Assembly (NCBI RefSeq): GCF_000148545.1
Contig: NZ_AEDV01000073.1
Coordinates: forward strand, 1-64,000
Source of the DNA: Streptococcus mitis SK597
Lineage (GTDB): Bacteria; Bacillota; Bacilli; Lactobacillales; Streptococcaceae
Length of the DNA stretch: 64,000 nucleotides
Direction: 5' to 3'
The position numbers and the translations under genes are program-made. Below, in pieces: positions 8,005 through 17,651 of this stretch; the stretch's first letter is position 1, and each line of letters begins with the position of its first letter. Under the pieces are notes generated by a model. The model had not been told where the DNA came from and ran no database searches. It saw nothing but the letters and a program-made list of their open reading frames with translations.

Positions 8005-8382
8005 CTAACAAACTGCCTCATCGATATAGGTCACTGGCGTTGCCAAAATGTATAGCAAGGTTTCGCACATCTCACCTCTACTTTGGCAATCGAGCAACTT
8101 TTTGATTTTCGCAATAAACTTCTCTTTGTTTTCGTTAACGGCGAAAACTGTTATCTTGCGTTTAAAAACATTAGTTTCAACATCATCGAAGGCAAAACCT
8201 TTTTCGAAAACTCGCAGTCTCGTTAAAAATGCAGGCAAAGATATTGGGTCGCTGAGGTAAAATCCTAATTGGTTTGGTTGCCATTCAATTGGTATTTCTG
8301 GCACTACGCCCCAATATAGCTGGCTACGAATGTCACCTTCTAATTTTTGTAGATAAATTTCCGTTTCTAAATCGATGTACAT
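8005..8382 (-). CDS. Hypothetical E1 protein
   Basis: 125 aa, soluble, rich in Phe and Glu, with no recognised domain. The start ATG 8382 has AGGAG 5 bp upstream. A promoter (8418-8446) shares its -10 region and following bases with the promoter of the first E1 gene, and a strong terminator follows, so it is a self-contained unit. Two Cys near the C-terminus (LLDCQSRGEMCETLL) might bind metal, but this is only a suggestion. Confidence 0.65.
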   Translation of the reverse strand: MYIDLETEIYLQKLEGDIRSQLYWGVVPEIPIEWQPNQLGFYLSDPISLPAFLTRLRVFEKGFAFDDVETNVFKRKITVFAVNENKEKFIAKIKKLLDCQSRGEMCETLLYILATPVTYIDEAVC

Positions 8383-8417
8383 ATCGCTCCTATCTGTTAA
8401 ATTTCTTTTACCTGTCC

Positions 8418-8446
8418 ATCATAACTCTCTTTGGTACGGAAGTCTA
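8418..8446 (-). promoter_or_regulatory. Promoter of gene 8005-8382
   Basis: Minus strand -35 TAGACT (8441-8446), 17-bp spacer, -10 TATGAT (8418-8423), within the block GAGAGTTATGATGGACA that is also at 6549-6565. A common regulator is plausible. Confidence 0.6.
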
Positions 8447-8649
8447 GTCTATTTTTGAGTTTAATTTACATCGGTTTAAAGGTATAAAATGCAGATTTTT
8501 TGCTGGTGTTTTTGTGAGAATGTGAAGTTGTGAAAAGCTCAACTGCTGGAGATTTTCGAAAGCTAATCCATAGCAACAGAAGCAGAAAAAGGAAATAAAA
8601 AGCTTAGAATATTTTCTTGAAGACTCCTCCCCCCTCTACAAAGACAAAC

Positions 8650-8677
8650 ATTGTATAAAAATACAATAAGTCGTGTG
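8650..8677 (+). other. Candidate transfer origin (hairpin plus nick-like motif) of E1
   Basis: Perfect 7-bp inverted repeat ATTGTAT-aaaa-ATACAAT (8650-8667), immediately followed by AAGTCGTGTG. The 11-mer TAAGTCGTGTG recurs in E2 (53461-53471), also right after a short inverted repeat and in a non-coding gap. It lies in the 8447-8816 gene-free stretch. The resemblance to oriT architecture is inferred; no relaxase is recognised. Confidence 0.4.
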
Positions 8678-8816
8678 CCAAAATTGGGCAGAAACGGCGG
8701 TGTTAGTGCAAAGTTAAGCAACCCGAACCGAAAGGCGAAGAGAACGCAGAAAGCTATCGATTTACCTTAAATATTTTTCCTTTCTCCACTGCGTAAAAAC
8801 ATTCACCCAACCAAAA

Positions 8817-8836
8817 AGCCCGAGTCTCCTCGAGCT
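8817..8836 (-). terminator. Terminator of the trlF / restriction gene cluster
   Basis: Stem AGC-x-CGAG / CTCG-x-GCT followed on the minus strand by TTTTT. A second small inverted repeat GTGTTA/TAACAC lies at about 8848-8864, before the trlF stop. Confidence 0.7.
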
Positions 8837-8902
8837 AAATGTGTGTGTTAGACTTTAACACAAAAATAACTATTCCTGTTATTTCGCAGATATAAATTAT
8901 TG

Positions 8903-11464
8903 TTAACGGTTGATACTGTATTTTTTCTCCCTCCTCATAAATGCGTCTTCTCCACCTTCCAAAATATCACATACATGTTCCCTGATGTTGTATTTTTGAA
9001 GTATGAATTCAGATGTAGAATCACTATTACGGTTCTCTAAAGCACCATTTACATAATCAAACTTCTTACCATTTTGATTTGGAGAATTATCAGATTGCTG
9101 ATTAGCTACAATAATATTTTCCGCATCACCAGATACAACTATATTAGGATTGTGAGTAACTATGATTATTTGTCGATTCTTTTTAGTTTTTTTGATGTAT
9201 TTTGTCAATTCACTATATATTGCCCTGTTATCCAAACTATCTTCAGGCTGGTCAATTAATACGGGGATTTTACTATCTGAAAACTCTAATATTAATCTTA
9301 ATACAATAAACGCTTTTTTACCTGGAGACATTTGTTCAAATTTATCACCTTGATATTCAATCTCAAAACCATATTCGTAAAAATTAGTAGTGAAGAAATG
9401 CTCAATGTGACTGAATTTGTCCCTATTTCCATTAAACGCAAGACTATCCTCGTCAAATATTGAATCAACAACTTCTTCAAAAGAATCTATCATTTTTTCT
9501 ATAAAATCTTGTTTCGAACGACCTCGAGCATTAATATAATCAAATTCAGCCTCTAAATCAATTAATGAGAACTTGACTGAAATCTTTAAATTATCTCCAT
9601 TATCATCTTCAATCTTGAAATTATTCAATAATTCAGTTCTAATATTAGAGTATTCCTTATATTTCGAAATAATCTCTTTTTGAATTTCTTCTGTTACTTT
9701 ATCGAACTCATCCCTTTGTTTTTCAAATGCTTCAATTTTGGCTAAAATATCAACTTCATTCTTAATTAAAGAATTTAACCTCGCTATCTCTGAATTATTT
9801 TTCATTGCCTCAACACATTTCTTGTATATGTCATCATTTTCTATGTCCGCAATTTTATTTTCACTAGCTTTGATTAGACTTTCTTTTTCTAACTTAATTA
9901 TCCTAATTTCATGATCCAGTTGTGCTTTGACAGAATCATGCAACCGAGCTGTAATCTGACCAATTTTAACCCTTAAATCTTGAGACGGAGTAGTCGTTGT
10001 GGGCAAGCTTTTAATCTCAAATGTAATTGGAAGAATGCTTGATACATATCGCAAGTCAAATTCATGAATCTCTTTTTGTGTTTTCAATAACTGCAATTCT
10101 TTGTTTTTATTTTCAAATAAATCTCTTTCTTGCTCCGTTATCTCACTAGCATTTAATAATTCTTTTTTCTTAGTTTCGTATGTTTTTATTCGATTTTGAG
10201 TAGCTTGTTTTTCTGCTTCTGGCTTAATTAGCTCATGAATATTTTTTTGATTCTCTTTATAACTATCAAGTAACCCTCTAATTTCAAGATGTATAGTAGT
10301 GCAATTTTGCTCATATTTCTTTAATTCAGAGTTCATTTCTTTGGATTGAATAATACTTCCTACCAAATCTTTAAGCTTCTTATTGTCTCTGGCTAAAGCA
10401 AACATATACTCTTGAGGTATGTACTCTATCTGTCTGGAATTATCTTCTTGCTGGTCTTTCCAAATAATTTGAAAATCATCCATATTTTCAAAATAATATG
10501 AATCACCATTCAGCTCTCGTCCCAGCTTTTTAGCTATAGAATTTAGTAGAGTTGATTTACCAGTTGAGCGACCACCAATAATTGTATTTAGATTTTCGGA
10601 TAGATAAATATCTTGACCGTTATATAGAATCTTATCAATGACAAGCTCATCCTTTTCGAGAGTTGGTTTTTCTTTCTCAACGCTAATGCGATATTCTGGT
10701 TCATACTTTATTTGTTTTAAGCCATCAAAAGTTAAATCTGCTTTTACCCAAGAATATTTACTTCCTATTTGCTCCAAAGAGTGAGAATCTGAGGATTGAA
10801 GTAGTGGTCTTATATGCGGGGATTTATCAAGCCAAAATTCTCTATCTTTTGTGATATTTACTTCATTGCTAGAATGAATCAAAAAATCAGAATTGATACA
10901 AATATCTTCATAAACTGCCTTATTTTTAGAATCAGAATCACTAGTTGCACTACCGTGACCTCTCGAAAGAAAGCCAGTTAGAAAACGACCATTAAGTTCT
11001 CTATCACTATTTAAGACTTTTAATAAATCTTTAAAAGGAATGTGAGCCTTCTTGTCTATTTCAGTTTTACTTAAACGATTAAATGATTTTTCGCCATCAC
11101 CAATATTAGCCTTTAAGTGACCAAGTAAATTTTTTACTATATCGTCTTGAACCTCATTATCAAATACTACATGATAGTCAAAAAGTTCATCAGATTTATT
11201 AATGTTTGATAACCTAACCTCAAGATTTAAAAAAGTTGCAATTCCTTCTTTATTCAGCCTGTCCTTTAACATAAAATCATTATCACTAAAGTTGAAATAA
11301 TTAGTCAAACCAATAGCTGATATGTCTTCATCCTTTATCTTTTGAATGAATTTTTCTACATCTGGACTTCCATCGGGTAACTTATCAAACTGATTATTTA
11401 ACACTGTATAGGGAGAATGAATATGTAAATCCCATTTTCTAAACTCTGAACCTCTTTGAATCAT
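8903..11464 (-). CDS. TrlF-family PHP domain plus SMC-like ATPase
   Basis: 853 aa. The N-terminus has a PHP-type metal motif DLHIHS (residues 12-17) and further His-containing strands (DSHSL near residue 225). It continues into an SMC/Rad50-like ATPase: Walker A GGRSTGKST (about 295-303), long charged coiled coil (about 360-660), ABC-type signature MSPGKKA (about 711) and Walker B LIDQPEDSLDN (about 734), then THNPN. ATG 11464 is preferred to the upstream TTG 11473, which nearly touches the AAAGG site. Such PHP-SMC fusions are thought to be nucleases or phosphoesterases gated by ATP. It follows a restriction system, so a defence role is likely but inferred. Confidence 0.8.
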   Translation of the reverse strand: MIQRGSEFRKWDLHIHSPYTVLNNQFDKLPDGSPDVEKFIQKIKDEDISAIGLTNYFNFSDNDFMLKDRLNKEGIATFLNLEVRLSNINKSDELFDYHVVFDNEVQDDIVKNLLGHLKANIGDGEKSFNRLSKTEIDKKAHIPFKDLLKVLNSDRELNGRFLTGFLSRGHGSATSDSDSKNKAVYEDICINSDFLIHSSNEVNITKDREFWLDKSPHIRPLLQSSDSHSLEQIGSKYSWVKADLTFDGLKQIKYEPEYRISVEKEKPTLEKDELVIDKILYNGQDIYLSENLNTIIGGRSTGKSTLLNSIAKKLGRELNGDSYYFENMDDFQIIWKDQQEDNSRQIEYIPQEYMFALARDNKKLKDLVGSIIQSKEMNSELKKYEQNCTTIHLEIRGLLDSYKENQKNIHELIKPEAEKQATQNRIKTYETKKKELLNASEITEQERDLFENKNKELQLLKTQKEIHEFDLRYVSSILPITFEIKSLPTTTTPSQDLRVKIGQITARLHDSVKAQLDHEIRIIKLEKESLIKASENKIADIENDDIYKKCVEAMKNNSEIARLNSLIKNEVDILAKIEAFEKQRDEFDKVTEEIQKEIISKYKEYSNIRTELLNNFKIEDDNGDNLKISVKFSLIDLEAEFDYINARGRSKQDFIEKMIDSFEEVVDSIFDEDSLAFNGNRDKFSHIEHFFTTNFYEYGFEIEYQGDKFEQMSPGKKAFIVLRLILEFSDSKIPVLIDQPEDSLDNRAIYSELTKYIKKTKKNRQIIIVTHNPNIVVSGDAENIIVANQQSDNSPNQNGKKFDYVNGALENRNSDSTSEFILQKYNIREHVCDILEGGEDAFMRREKKYSINR

Positions 11465-11532
11465 TGAATACAAACCTTTCTACATCAAATTATCTTATGC
11501 AAACCTCTATAATTACTAGCATTTCCTACAGG

Positions 11533-13545
11533 CTATGCTAAAATTTCAGATACTATCTCTTCACGCCATCCATTTTCTATCCTATAAGGTTCGATAGTAG
11601 AAAAATCATCTAATTTTTCGAAAATTCTCTGCTCGTTAATCTTTCTATCCAAAATATTTATAATTTCTGGAATTGTCAAAGCAAAGATATTTAGCCCTTT
11701 TACGCTACCTTTCGTTAATGTTCCATTTAGCTGAATAAACGATGTAGCCCTAAAAATATTAACCACATTATCATCTACTTCATTAGCTACAAATATTGTT
11801 TGTAACGGTTTATTAGTAGATAATGCTAAATTTACAGAATGACGTATAACTGGCTCTAATTCACCACGTTTTTGAGTTGATTTATCCATTAATGTCGCTT
11901 CAAGTAAAAGCATTTTATCGCTATATTCAATCTCGATATCTCCTTTATTGCCTCCAGCATGTGATAGTGGGAGGTTATCAGCAGAAAATGTCAACTGCAT
12001 GGATTTTCTAAGTTGAAACTTCTTATCTGATATATAATACCATGCAATGGCCAATATATATTCGAAAATAGTAGGAACTAAGGCATTATCCGTAACAAGT
12101 TCTTGAACTTTCTTATCATTTCTTTGAGAAATAAAACTCAAAACTTCAGATACTTTAGTGATACCAAATTCTTGTTCAACAAATTCCCTAAACTCTCTTT
12201 CCTGTTTGTCTGCTATAAATTGTTTAATATTTGAAATATTAGCAATGCCAAATTCTTCGGCAATCTGATTTTGTATTTCTAAAACTTGAGTATAAGATAA
12301 TTCTAAAATATCCGATATACAGATATCTTGATAAAAAGAACTCTTTATATCGTTCTCATACTCTTCATAGCTTGCTTCCCCAGAAATCTTAAAATTACCA
12401 TTTAATAAAGAGAAAAGTTTAGGAAAAATCCAAGGTCGACCAAGCGATACAATTCCTTGATTAAAACTGATTACTCCAGACAAAGAAAATATTCTTTTAC
12501 ACATATCACTGTATTCTTTAATCAAATCATTATGCTTAGACCATGCAAATGCATAATATATATCCAAATATTGACCTGATAGCAATGGATTATCACTGTT
12601 TTTAGTTATAAAATCTTGAATAGAATCTTTATTTTTATACTTGAAAACAGCCTTACCATCTCCAAAAGCTTTCTTAATAGCATCTTGTTTAGAAAGATTC
12701 ATCATTTCTTCAAATGACCGCTCTGTCTTTTCTTCTGTAAATTTTATAATTGAAAGAACAAAACTTTTATATTCTAAACTTTTATTACTATTCTTTCGAT
12801 TTGGAAAAAGTTTTTTGAAGTTTTCATCCGAAAAATTTTTATTCCTAAACATTTTGCGAGCTTCATCCACTCTTTCAGGAATCAATATATGATTAGCGAA
12901 CTCTTCATCTCTATACTGTTCAAGAGTTTTATTGTTATCATAAACAGATTGGTAATTATCGATAATCACTTTGATTTTTTCTTCTGAAAAATTTGGCTTA
13001 ATGCTTTCCACTATCCATAGAAAATCTCTAACAGGAACTTTGCTATATCTGTTCAAAAAAGCAAGAGCAAAACGGAAATTATAGAAGTATTTATCAGAGT
13101 TGCTATCATATATGCGAAGCTTCAATAATTGCCTAAAATAAACAAGATTATCAATTGTTAAACCAAAAAGTTCTTCTAATTTATCAAAAGCCTGCTCAGT
13201 TTCAGAAATATAATTCAATCCGACTTGAGATAATTTTCTTTCATAGTTAATAAAACCAATCTTGACAAGAGCATTTGTTAGAGTTCTCCCTCTCTTGTCT
13301 AAACCAGTTATTTCATTTCTATTCAAATTCCCAAAAAGGCTAATTCCATCCTCTGTTTCAACTTTTGCAAAATCGCTTAAAACTGATGAATAAAAACTTG
13401 CTTGGCTCTCATTGTTCCATTTCTGATTTGACTTATTATGCTTTTTAAGAGTTTTTAAAATCTGTTTGTAGATAGGGACAACTTCTTTAACACGAATACT
13501 CGTATCACCCATATTAAAAATGCTTGTTGACTCTTTTAGCCTCAT
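11533..13545 (-). CDS. AlwI-family type IIS restriction endonuclease
   Basis: 670 aa. The C-terminal part carries the PD-(D/E)XK-like core (about 525-560): GDIEIEYSDKMLLLEATLM followed by KRGELEPVIRH, the pattern of AlwI, MlyI, PleI and N.BstNBI relatives. The N-terminal two thirds are expected to read an asymmetric site. The start overlaps the methylase stop by 4 bases (ATGA), with AAGGTGAT as RBS, so expression is coupled and ordered methylase first. It would cut unmethylated foreign DNA. The recognition site cannot be told from sequence. Confidence 0.8.
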   Translation of the reverse strand: MRLKESTSIFNMGDTSIRVKEVVPIYKQILKTLKKHNKSNQKWNNESQASFYSSVLSDFAKVETEDGISLFGNLNRNEITGLDKRGRTLTNALVKIGFINYERKLSQVGLNYISETEQAFDKLEELFGLTIDNLVYFRQLLKLRIYDSNSDKYFYNFRFALAFLNRYSKVPVRDFLWIVESIKPNFSEEKIKVIIDNYQSVYDNNKTLEQYRDEEFANHILIPERVDEARKMFRNKNFSDENFKKLFPNRKNSNKSLEYKSFVLSIIKFTEEKTERSFEEMMNLSKQDAIKKAFGDGKAVFKYKNKDSIQDFITKNSDNPLLSGQYLDIYYAFAWSKHNDLIKEYSDMCKRIFSLSGVISFNQGIVSLGRPWIFPKLFSLLNGNFKISGEASYEEYENDIKSSFYQDICISDILELSYTQVLEIQNQIAEEFGIANISNIKQFIADKQEREFREFVEQEFGITKVSEVLSFISQRNDKKVQELVTDNALVPTIFEYILAIAWYYISDKKFQLRKSMQLTFSADNLPLSHAGGNKGDIEIEYSDKMLLLEATLMDKSTQKRGELEPVIRHSVNLALSTNKPLQTIFVANEVDDNVVNIFRATSFIQLNGTLTKGSVKGLNIFALTIPEIINILDRKINEQRIFEKLDDFSTIEPYRIENGWREEIVSEILA

Positions 13546-15692
13546 ATATCACCTTTCGAATTATAGTTTGTAATCAAGACTTCAACAGTATTACTCATTT
13601 TCGCCTTAGACTGATAATTACTATTATTATAATGGTAATCCAATACATGTAAATTATACTTTGAAGCCCATTTCATCAATTCTTTATTTTCTTTATTGTT
13701 ATGAATGACAACATTAGAAAGAGCAAAATAAGCTCCCTTATCGTTTATGCTATCTAAATACTTAAACAAATCCAAATCATCCTTTAATGTCCACGCACCA
13801 TTTTCATTGTAAGCGGCAGTAGTAATGCGATAAGGAGGATCTGCATATACAAAATCTCCTTTATTTACTTGATTCATAGTTTTACGAAAATCACAAGATT
13901 GGATAACAAAATTGTAATTTTGTAAACCTTGAATGAACGTAATTAGTTTAGATTTCATATTAACGTTAAAATCACGCTTACCTACAGGAAGATTGTACTC
14001 TCCTTTATTATTAAATCTTATTTGATTGTTAAAACCAAATACAATTAATAGATAAAATAACACTTCCTTATCAAATTTATTATAATTTTTCTTATTGTAG
14101 TCTTGACGAAGTTTTAGAAAAGCTTCTTTATTATACGACCCCAGTCCTGTAGAGCTGTTTACACCGTAGTGAGCATAGCTATATTTCTGTGTGTTCGAAA
14201 GTTTATAAAATTCTATAGCTTTCTCTACTTTATCCAAAAATACCGTTCCATCTTTTTGACTTTCCAAATATTTATAAAAATCAATTACTTCCTCACTTAT
14301 ATCATTGATGATATACTTTTTACTTTTTGATTTATCAATGTTAGCGAGATTAACTGCTACTGTTGCTCCACCAGAAAATAAGTCAATAAAATTATTATAG
14401 CTTTCAGGGAAAAGAGGTAACAACTGAGGAAGCAACTTATACTTTCCCCCAGTATAGTTAAGAGCACTTTTTATTAACTTTTCTTCTTTTCTATTATCAG
14501 GGAAGATGGTGCATAAATAAAGTAGTTCTTTATGATTTTCAATGTTAGACTTACCTGTCGTGAAAGGTGCGAAATTAGTTTCAAATACCTGAACCTTGCC
14601 TCTTTTCGATAAAATCTCAATTATTTCTTCATTTGAAATTTTAGCATTTGAGCGTGAATTACCCTTTTTATTCATATTATTATAGCTAACCAATATATAT
14701 TTAGCGTCAATGTTTAGAATCAAATCTTCAAAAGCCTGAGGGGCTTTACTTTTTGTATAGTCAGAACCTTTTTCTGAACGATTAACTGCCTTCTTTGCTA
14801 CACCTTCTACCTCTGGTTTTTTCCATTCAGCAATATTTTCTAAAACATGGTAGGCATTTTCATAACCACGTGAGTTATATGGCGTGTCAATATAAACAAG
14901 GTCTGCATAAATTTCTTTAACTAATTTATTAGCATCTTCATTATAGATTTTATTGCAATCATTTTTATTGTACTCAGGAACTCTTAAATATATTTTCTTA
15001 TTTGAGTCCATTTTTTTTCTATAAGCATCATAATGACCTACAGTATTAGCTACTTTATCCATAGCATAGAGTAGACTAGTAAGTAACATGAAATACTCTC
15101 TCTGATTGCCTGATTTATATTTTTCAATTTCTTCGCGAATTGAGTCAATCTTTCCAGCATTTTCTTCAGAAAAATATGCATCACCAAAATTCTTAGAAAC
15201 ATAGCCCTTTTTAGGGGATAAATTATTTAACTCGTCAATTATCTGAGAAACTTTATCAATATCTACATCCTCATTCGAAAACCAAGTTTGAAAGGAAACG
15301 AAGTTGCTATAGAGTATGTCATTTACTATAACCTTTTTATTCTGTTTTCTGAATAGGTCTGCAACAACACCTGTTCCACCAAATATATCTGCTACACTGT
15401 CGATATTTCCGATATTTTCTGATACTGTCTTTAATATGAAATCGAGCATCTTTTGTTTACTTCCAAGATAGCGTCGATTTCCAATTTTCAATGTCTCTTT
15501 ATTTGAAACATAATATTTTGCAGGAATTTCTTCTGAAATTACTCTTACAATCTCTTTTTCATTTTCTTCTTCCCATTCATAAGCAGAACGATTATTCTTT
15601 CGAGGTTGAGAAATTATTCCCTTTTGCATCCAATTATTCAATGTCTGTCTTGTTATACCGTATTTATCAGCAATTTCTTGTGTTTTTAACAT
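13542..15692 (-). CDS. Fused two-domain type IIS N6-adenine DNA methyltransferase
   Basis: 716 aa. An N-terminal HTH (TQEIADKYGITRQTLNNWMQKG) is followed by two D12-class methylases. Domain 1: motif X YLGSKQKML (about 75), motif I FGGTGVVAD (about 103), motif IV DTPY (about 268). Domain 2: motif X TGGKYKLL (about 412), motif I DLFSGGATVAV (about 435), motif IV DPPY (about 616). Fusions like this methylate both strands of an asymmetric target, fitting the adjacent AlwI-like nuclease. The N-terminal HTH may let it control its own promoter. Codons are very A+T-rich compared with the E1 backbone, suggesting separate acquisition. Confidence 0.9.
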   Translation of the reverse strand: MLKTQEIADKYGITRQTLNNWMQKGIISQPRKNNRSAYEWEEENEKEIVRVISEEIPAKYYVSNKETLKIGNRRYLGSKQKMLDFILKTVSENIGNIDSVADIFGGTGVVADLFRKQNKKVIVNDILYSNFVSFQTWFSNEDVDIDKVSQIIDELNNLSPKKGYVSKNFGDAYFSEENAGKIDSIREEIEKYKSGNQREYFMLLTSLLYAMDKVANTVGHYDAYRKKMDSNKKIYLRVPEYNKNDCNKIYNEDANKLVKEIYADLVYIDTPYNSRGYENAYHVLENIAEWKKPEVEGVAKKAVNRSEKGSDYTKSKAPQAFEDLILNIDAKYILVSYNNMNKKGNSRSNAKISNEEIIEILSKRGKVQVFETNFAPFTTGKSNIENHKELLYLCTIFPDNRKEEKLIKSALNYTGGKYKLLPQLLPLFPESYNNFIDLFSGGATVAVNLANIDKSKSKKYIINDISEEVIDFYKYLESQKDGTVFLDKVEKAIEFYKLSNTQKYSYAHYGVNSSTGLGSYNKEAFLKLRQDYNKKNYNKFDKEVLFYLLIVFGFNNQIRFNNKGEYNLPVGKRDFNVNMKSKLITFIQGLQNYNFVIQSCDFRKTMNQVNKGDFVYADPPYRITTAAYNENGAWTLKDDLDLFKYLDSINDKGAYFALSNVVIHNNKENKELMKWASKYNLHVLDYHYNNSNYQSKAKMSNTVEVLITNYNSKGDI

Positions 15693-15776
15693 TTAGGCAT
15701 CCATCTCCTTTTACAGTAACGAGTATATCATATTTGAATGAATTATCCAAGCAATATTCATGCGTAAAATAAAGAA

Positions 15777-15795
15777 AAGACCCACATGGGGTCTT
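15777..15795 (-). terminator. Terminator of gene 15800-16174
   Basis: Stem AAGACCC / GGGTCTT (loop ACATG), followed on the minus strand by a T-rich tract. It separates this gene from the restriction operon. Confidence 0.75.
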
Positions 15796-15799
15796 GGAG

Positions 15800-16174
15800 T
15801 TAAATTGAACGTTTATCTTGTTTACGCTCTAAACGCCTTAGAATGGTTTGTTTATGCAAAACATATTGTTCTTCAGTTAAATCTAAAACTTCCATTACAG
15901 CAGTGTCTAAATCTGCTCCGTTTCTGGAACTTCTGAAATCAATACCTTGATTTTGACACTCTATCGTATGAAGAAGAAAATCGTTAAAAACTTTCACTGC
16001 TTGACTATTCTTTTCTCTTAAAGCCTCTTGCTTTTTCTCGTTAAAACCTGTTAATGCCTGAATTTTTTCAGCATCATCGATATAAGTTAATAATCTACGA
16101 GCAAGATTTTCTTTTGAGTAGGGATTAGCTGCAGTATCATTCCAAATGATTTGTTTATAGCGTTTTGAATACAT
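15800..16174 (-). CDS. Hypothetical E1 protein
   Basis: 124 aa, soluble, mostly helical and charged. The start at ATG 16174 (MYSKRYKQ) is chosen because AGAGG lies 8 bp upstream; the ORF stays open further upstream, but that part overlaps a repeated operator-like sequence. No known domain. Residues 85-124 (TAVMEVLDLTEEQYVLHKQTI and following) look like an amphipathic helix pair. It could be a small regulator. Its own terminator follows. Confidence 0.6.
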   Translation of the reverse strand: MYSKRYKQIIWNDTAANPYSKENLARRLLTYIDDAEKIQALTGFNEKKQEALREKNSQAVKVFNDFLLHTIECQNQGIDFRSSRNGADLDTAVMEVLDLTEEQYVLHKQTILRRLERKQDKRSI

Positions 16175-16199
16175 GTGAGTTACCTCTAAAAATAGATTT

Positions 16200-16236
16200 C
16201 TACCGCTTACTCGGTAGATTGTTTTATTTTCTACCG
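16200..16236 (-). promoter_or_regulatory. Operator-like triple repeat CTACCG
   Basis: CTACCG (16200-16205), its reverse complement CGGTAG (16212-16217) and CTACCG again (16231-16236) lie just upstream of gene 15800-16174. The spacing suits a dimeric DNA-binding protein or a hairpin in the mRNA leader. Confidence 0.5.
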
Positions 16237-16319
16237 AACGCAAGTGATTAACTATTCTCAGAAGTGCTCTGGAAAGTTGCGAAAATATTAAATTTTATAG
16301 CTTTATTATACACTAATAT

Positions 16320-17561
16320 TTATGTTTTGTCAATGTCTGGAATGTAATCCAGCCATTTGTCTCTTTTAGGACGAACATTTAAAGAGTAACCTGTTCGTTC
16401 TGAAATCCACTGATTGATATCAACGCTGTCCGCATTGCTACCAGGTATAGTATTAATACGATTATGTTTAGAATCTCGGTATTTGGCTTGCGAAAACATA
16501 TTGAACGAAGTTACCCAATCGTCCTTGTCTTCACCAATCACACTGACATCAACTTTAAAACTTTTGCACGGTGCAGTCAAACGATAAGAAGTTTGAAAGA
16601 CGGGACATTTGCGGATTTGTTCCACTTCTAATTTTACTTCGTAGTAGCGGTGATGTGGTATATCGTGAACGGAATGAATCAATTTGTAAGGGTAGATGCT
16701 GTCGTAACTTGTATCAAGCCTCGAGTGAACTTCCAAGTCTCCTCCGTTAATTGTAACCTTCAAATGATGATTTTCAGCTTCCTCTTTTGTTTCGAAAGAG
16801 AAAGAATAGGTCAATTTTCCATCTTCCATCAATCTTGGATTAACAAACTTTGACTCAAAAACAGTTTCACTTTTGATAAGAAAATCTTTTGTAGTCTTAC
16901 GTGGAATGATGCGGATTTTGCGTCTGAAAGAGTCAAAACATCTGCCCCGACAAATAGAGTCAAACATCTCACTTGAGACCTCTGGCAAAGAAGCGATTTC
17001 CTGAAGTTCTGATTGGTGTTTCTTATCTAAATTTGAGATATAAGTAGCGATAAAGACTAAGGAGGTCGCTAAAAATCGGTCATATTCCTTATTTTTATAG
17101 AGTTCTTCCAGCTGGTTGACATCAATTTCCCAGCGATTCTCAATATGAGGATTTTCGATGAATTCAATAATTTTGTAAGTTGGAGAAGTGAAAAGCTCTA
17201 ATATTTTACGACAAGCGACTGATTTCGAGAAATAGGCGTCATCTTCAATACTTGAAAACTGCCCTTCCACAGTCGAAATTCGCTCTATATAATCATCTTT
17301 TTGTAAAAATTTTAGGAGGGATAGATGGATTTTTTCTGTTCCCTTACAGATTTTACTACAGTAAGGTTTATCCAATATTTTCTCGCCATCTTCTCCATTA
17401 TATTTTTCATCCAACTCATCATTTGAATCATAAGACAAGATACGCAATATCATTGTTACGACACTTTCTTGGTTTTTATTAAATTCAAAATCAGAATTTA
17501 TTCTCTCAAAAAGTGAATTATTGATAATTTGGCAAAAAGTTCCTAATCGAATAAACTCCAT
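16320..17561 (-). CDS. Hypothetical protein, divergent from the E1 transfer module
   Basis: 413 aa. ATG 17561 is chosen: GGAGGAGG lies 7 bp upstream, inside the longer open frame that begins at a TTG. No domain recognised. The N-terminal half is helical (with KPYCSKICKGTEKIHLS and a FLATSLVFIATYISN segment); the C-terminal half is beta-rich (about 210-410) with repeated Tyr and His. It faces away from the small-gene/ATPase module across a shared regulatory region, the same place occupied in E2 by gene 56638-57687, so both may control or assist the module. No enzyme motif seen. Confidence 0.7.
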   Translation of the reverse strand: MEFIRLGTFCQIINNSLFERINSDFEFNKNQESVVTMILRILSYDSNDELDEKYNGEDGEKILDKPYCSKICKGTEKIHLSLLKFLQKDDYIERISTVEGQFSSIEDDAYFSKSVACRKILELFTSPTYKIIEFIENPHIENRWEIDVNQLEELYKNKEYDRFLATSLVFIATYISNLDKKHQSELQEIASLPEVSSEMFDSICRGRCFDSFRRKIRIIPRKTTKDFLIKSETVFESKFVNPRLMEDGKLTYSFSFETKEEAENHHLKVTINGGDLEVHSRLDTSYDSIYPYKLIHSVHDIPHHRYYEVKLEVEQIRKCPVFQTSYRLTAPCKSFKVDVSVIGEDKDDWVTSFNMFSQAKYRDSKHNRINTIPGSNADSVDINQWISERTGYSLNVRPKRDKWLDYIPDIDKT

Positions 17562-17651
17562 AGCTTTTTCCTCCTCCAACTTGTAACCACAACTTTAGGC
17601 TCTTTTCTCACAACGACAGGACAATCAGTCGGTGATATACTTAAACCATCA

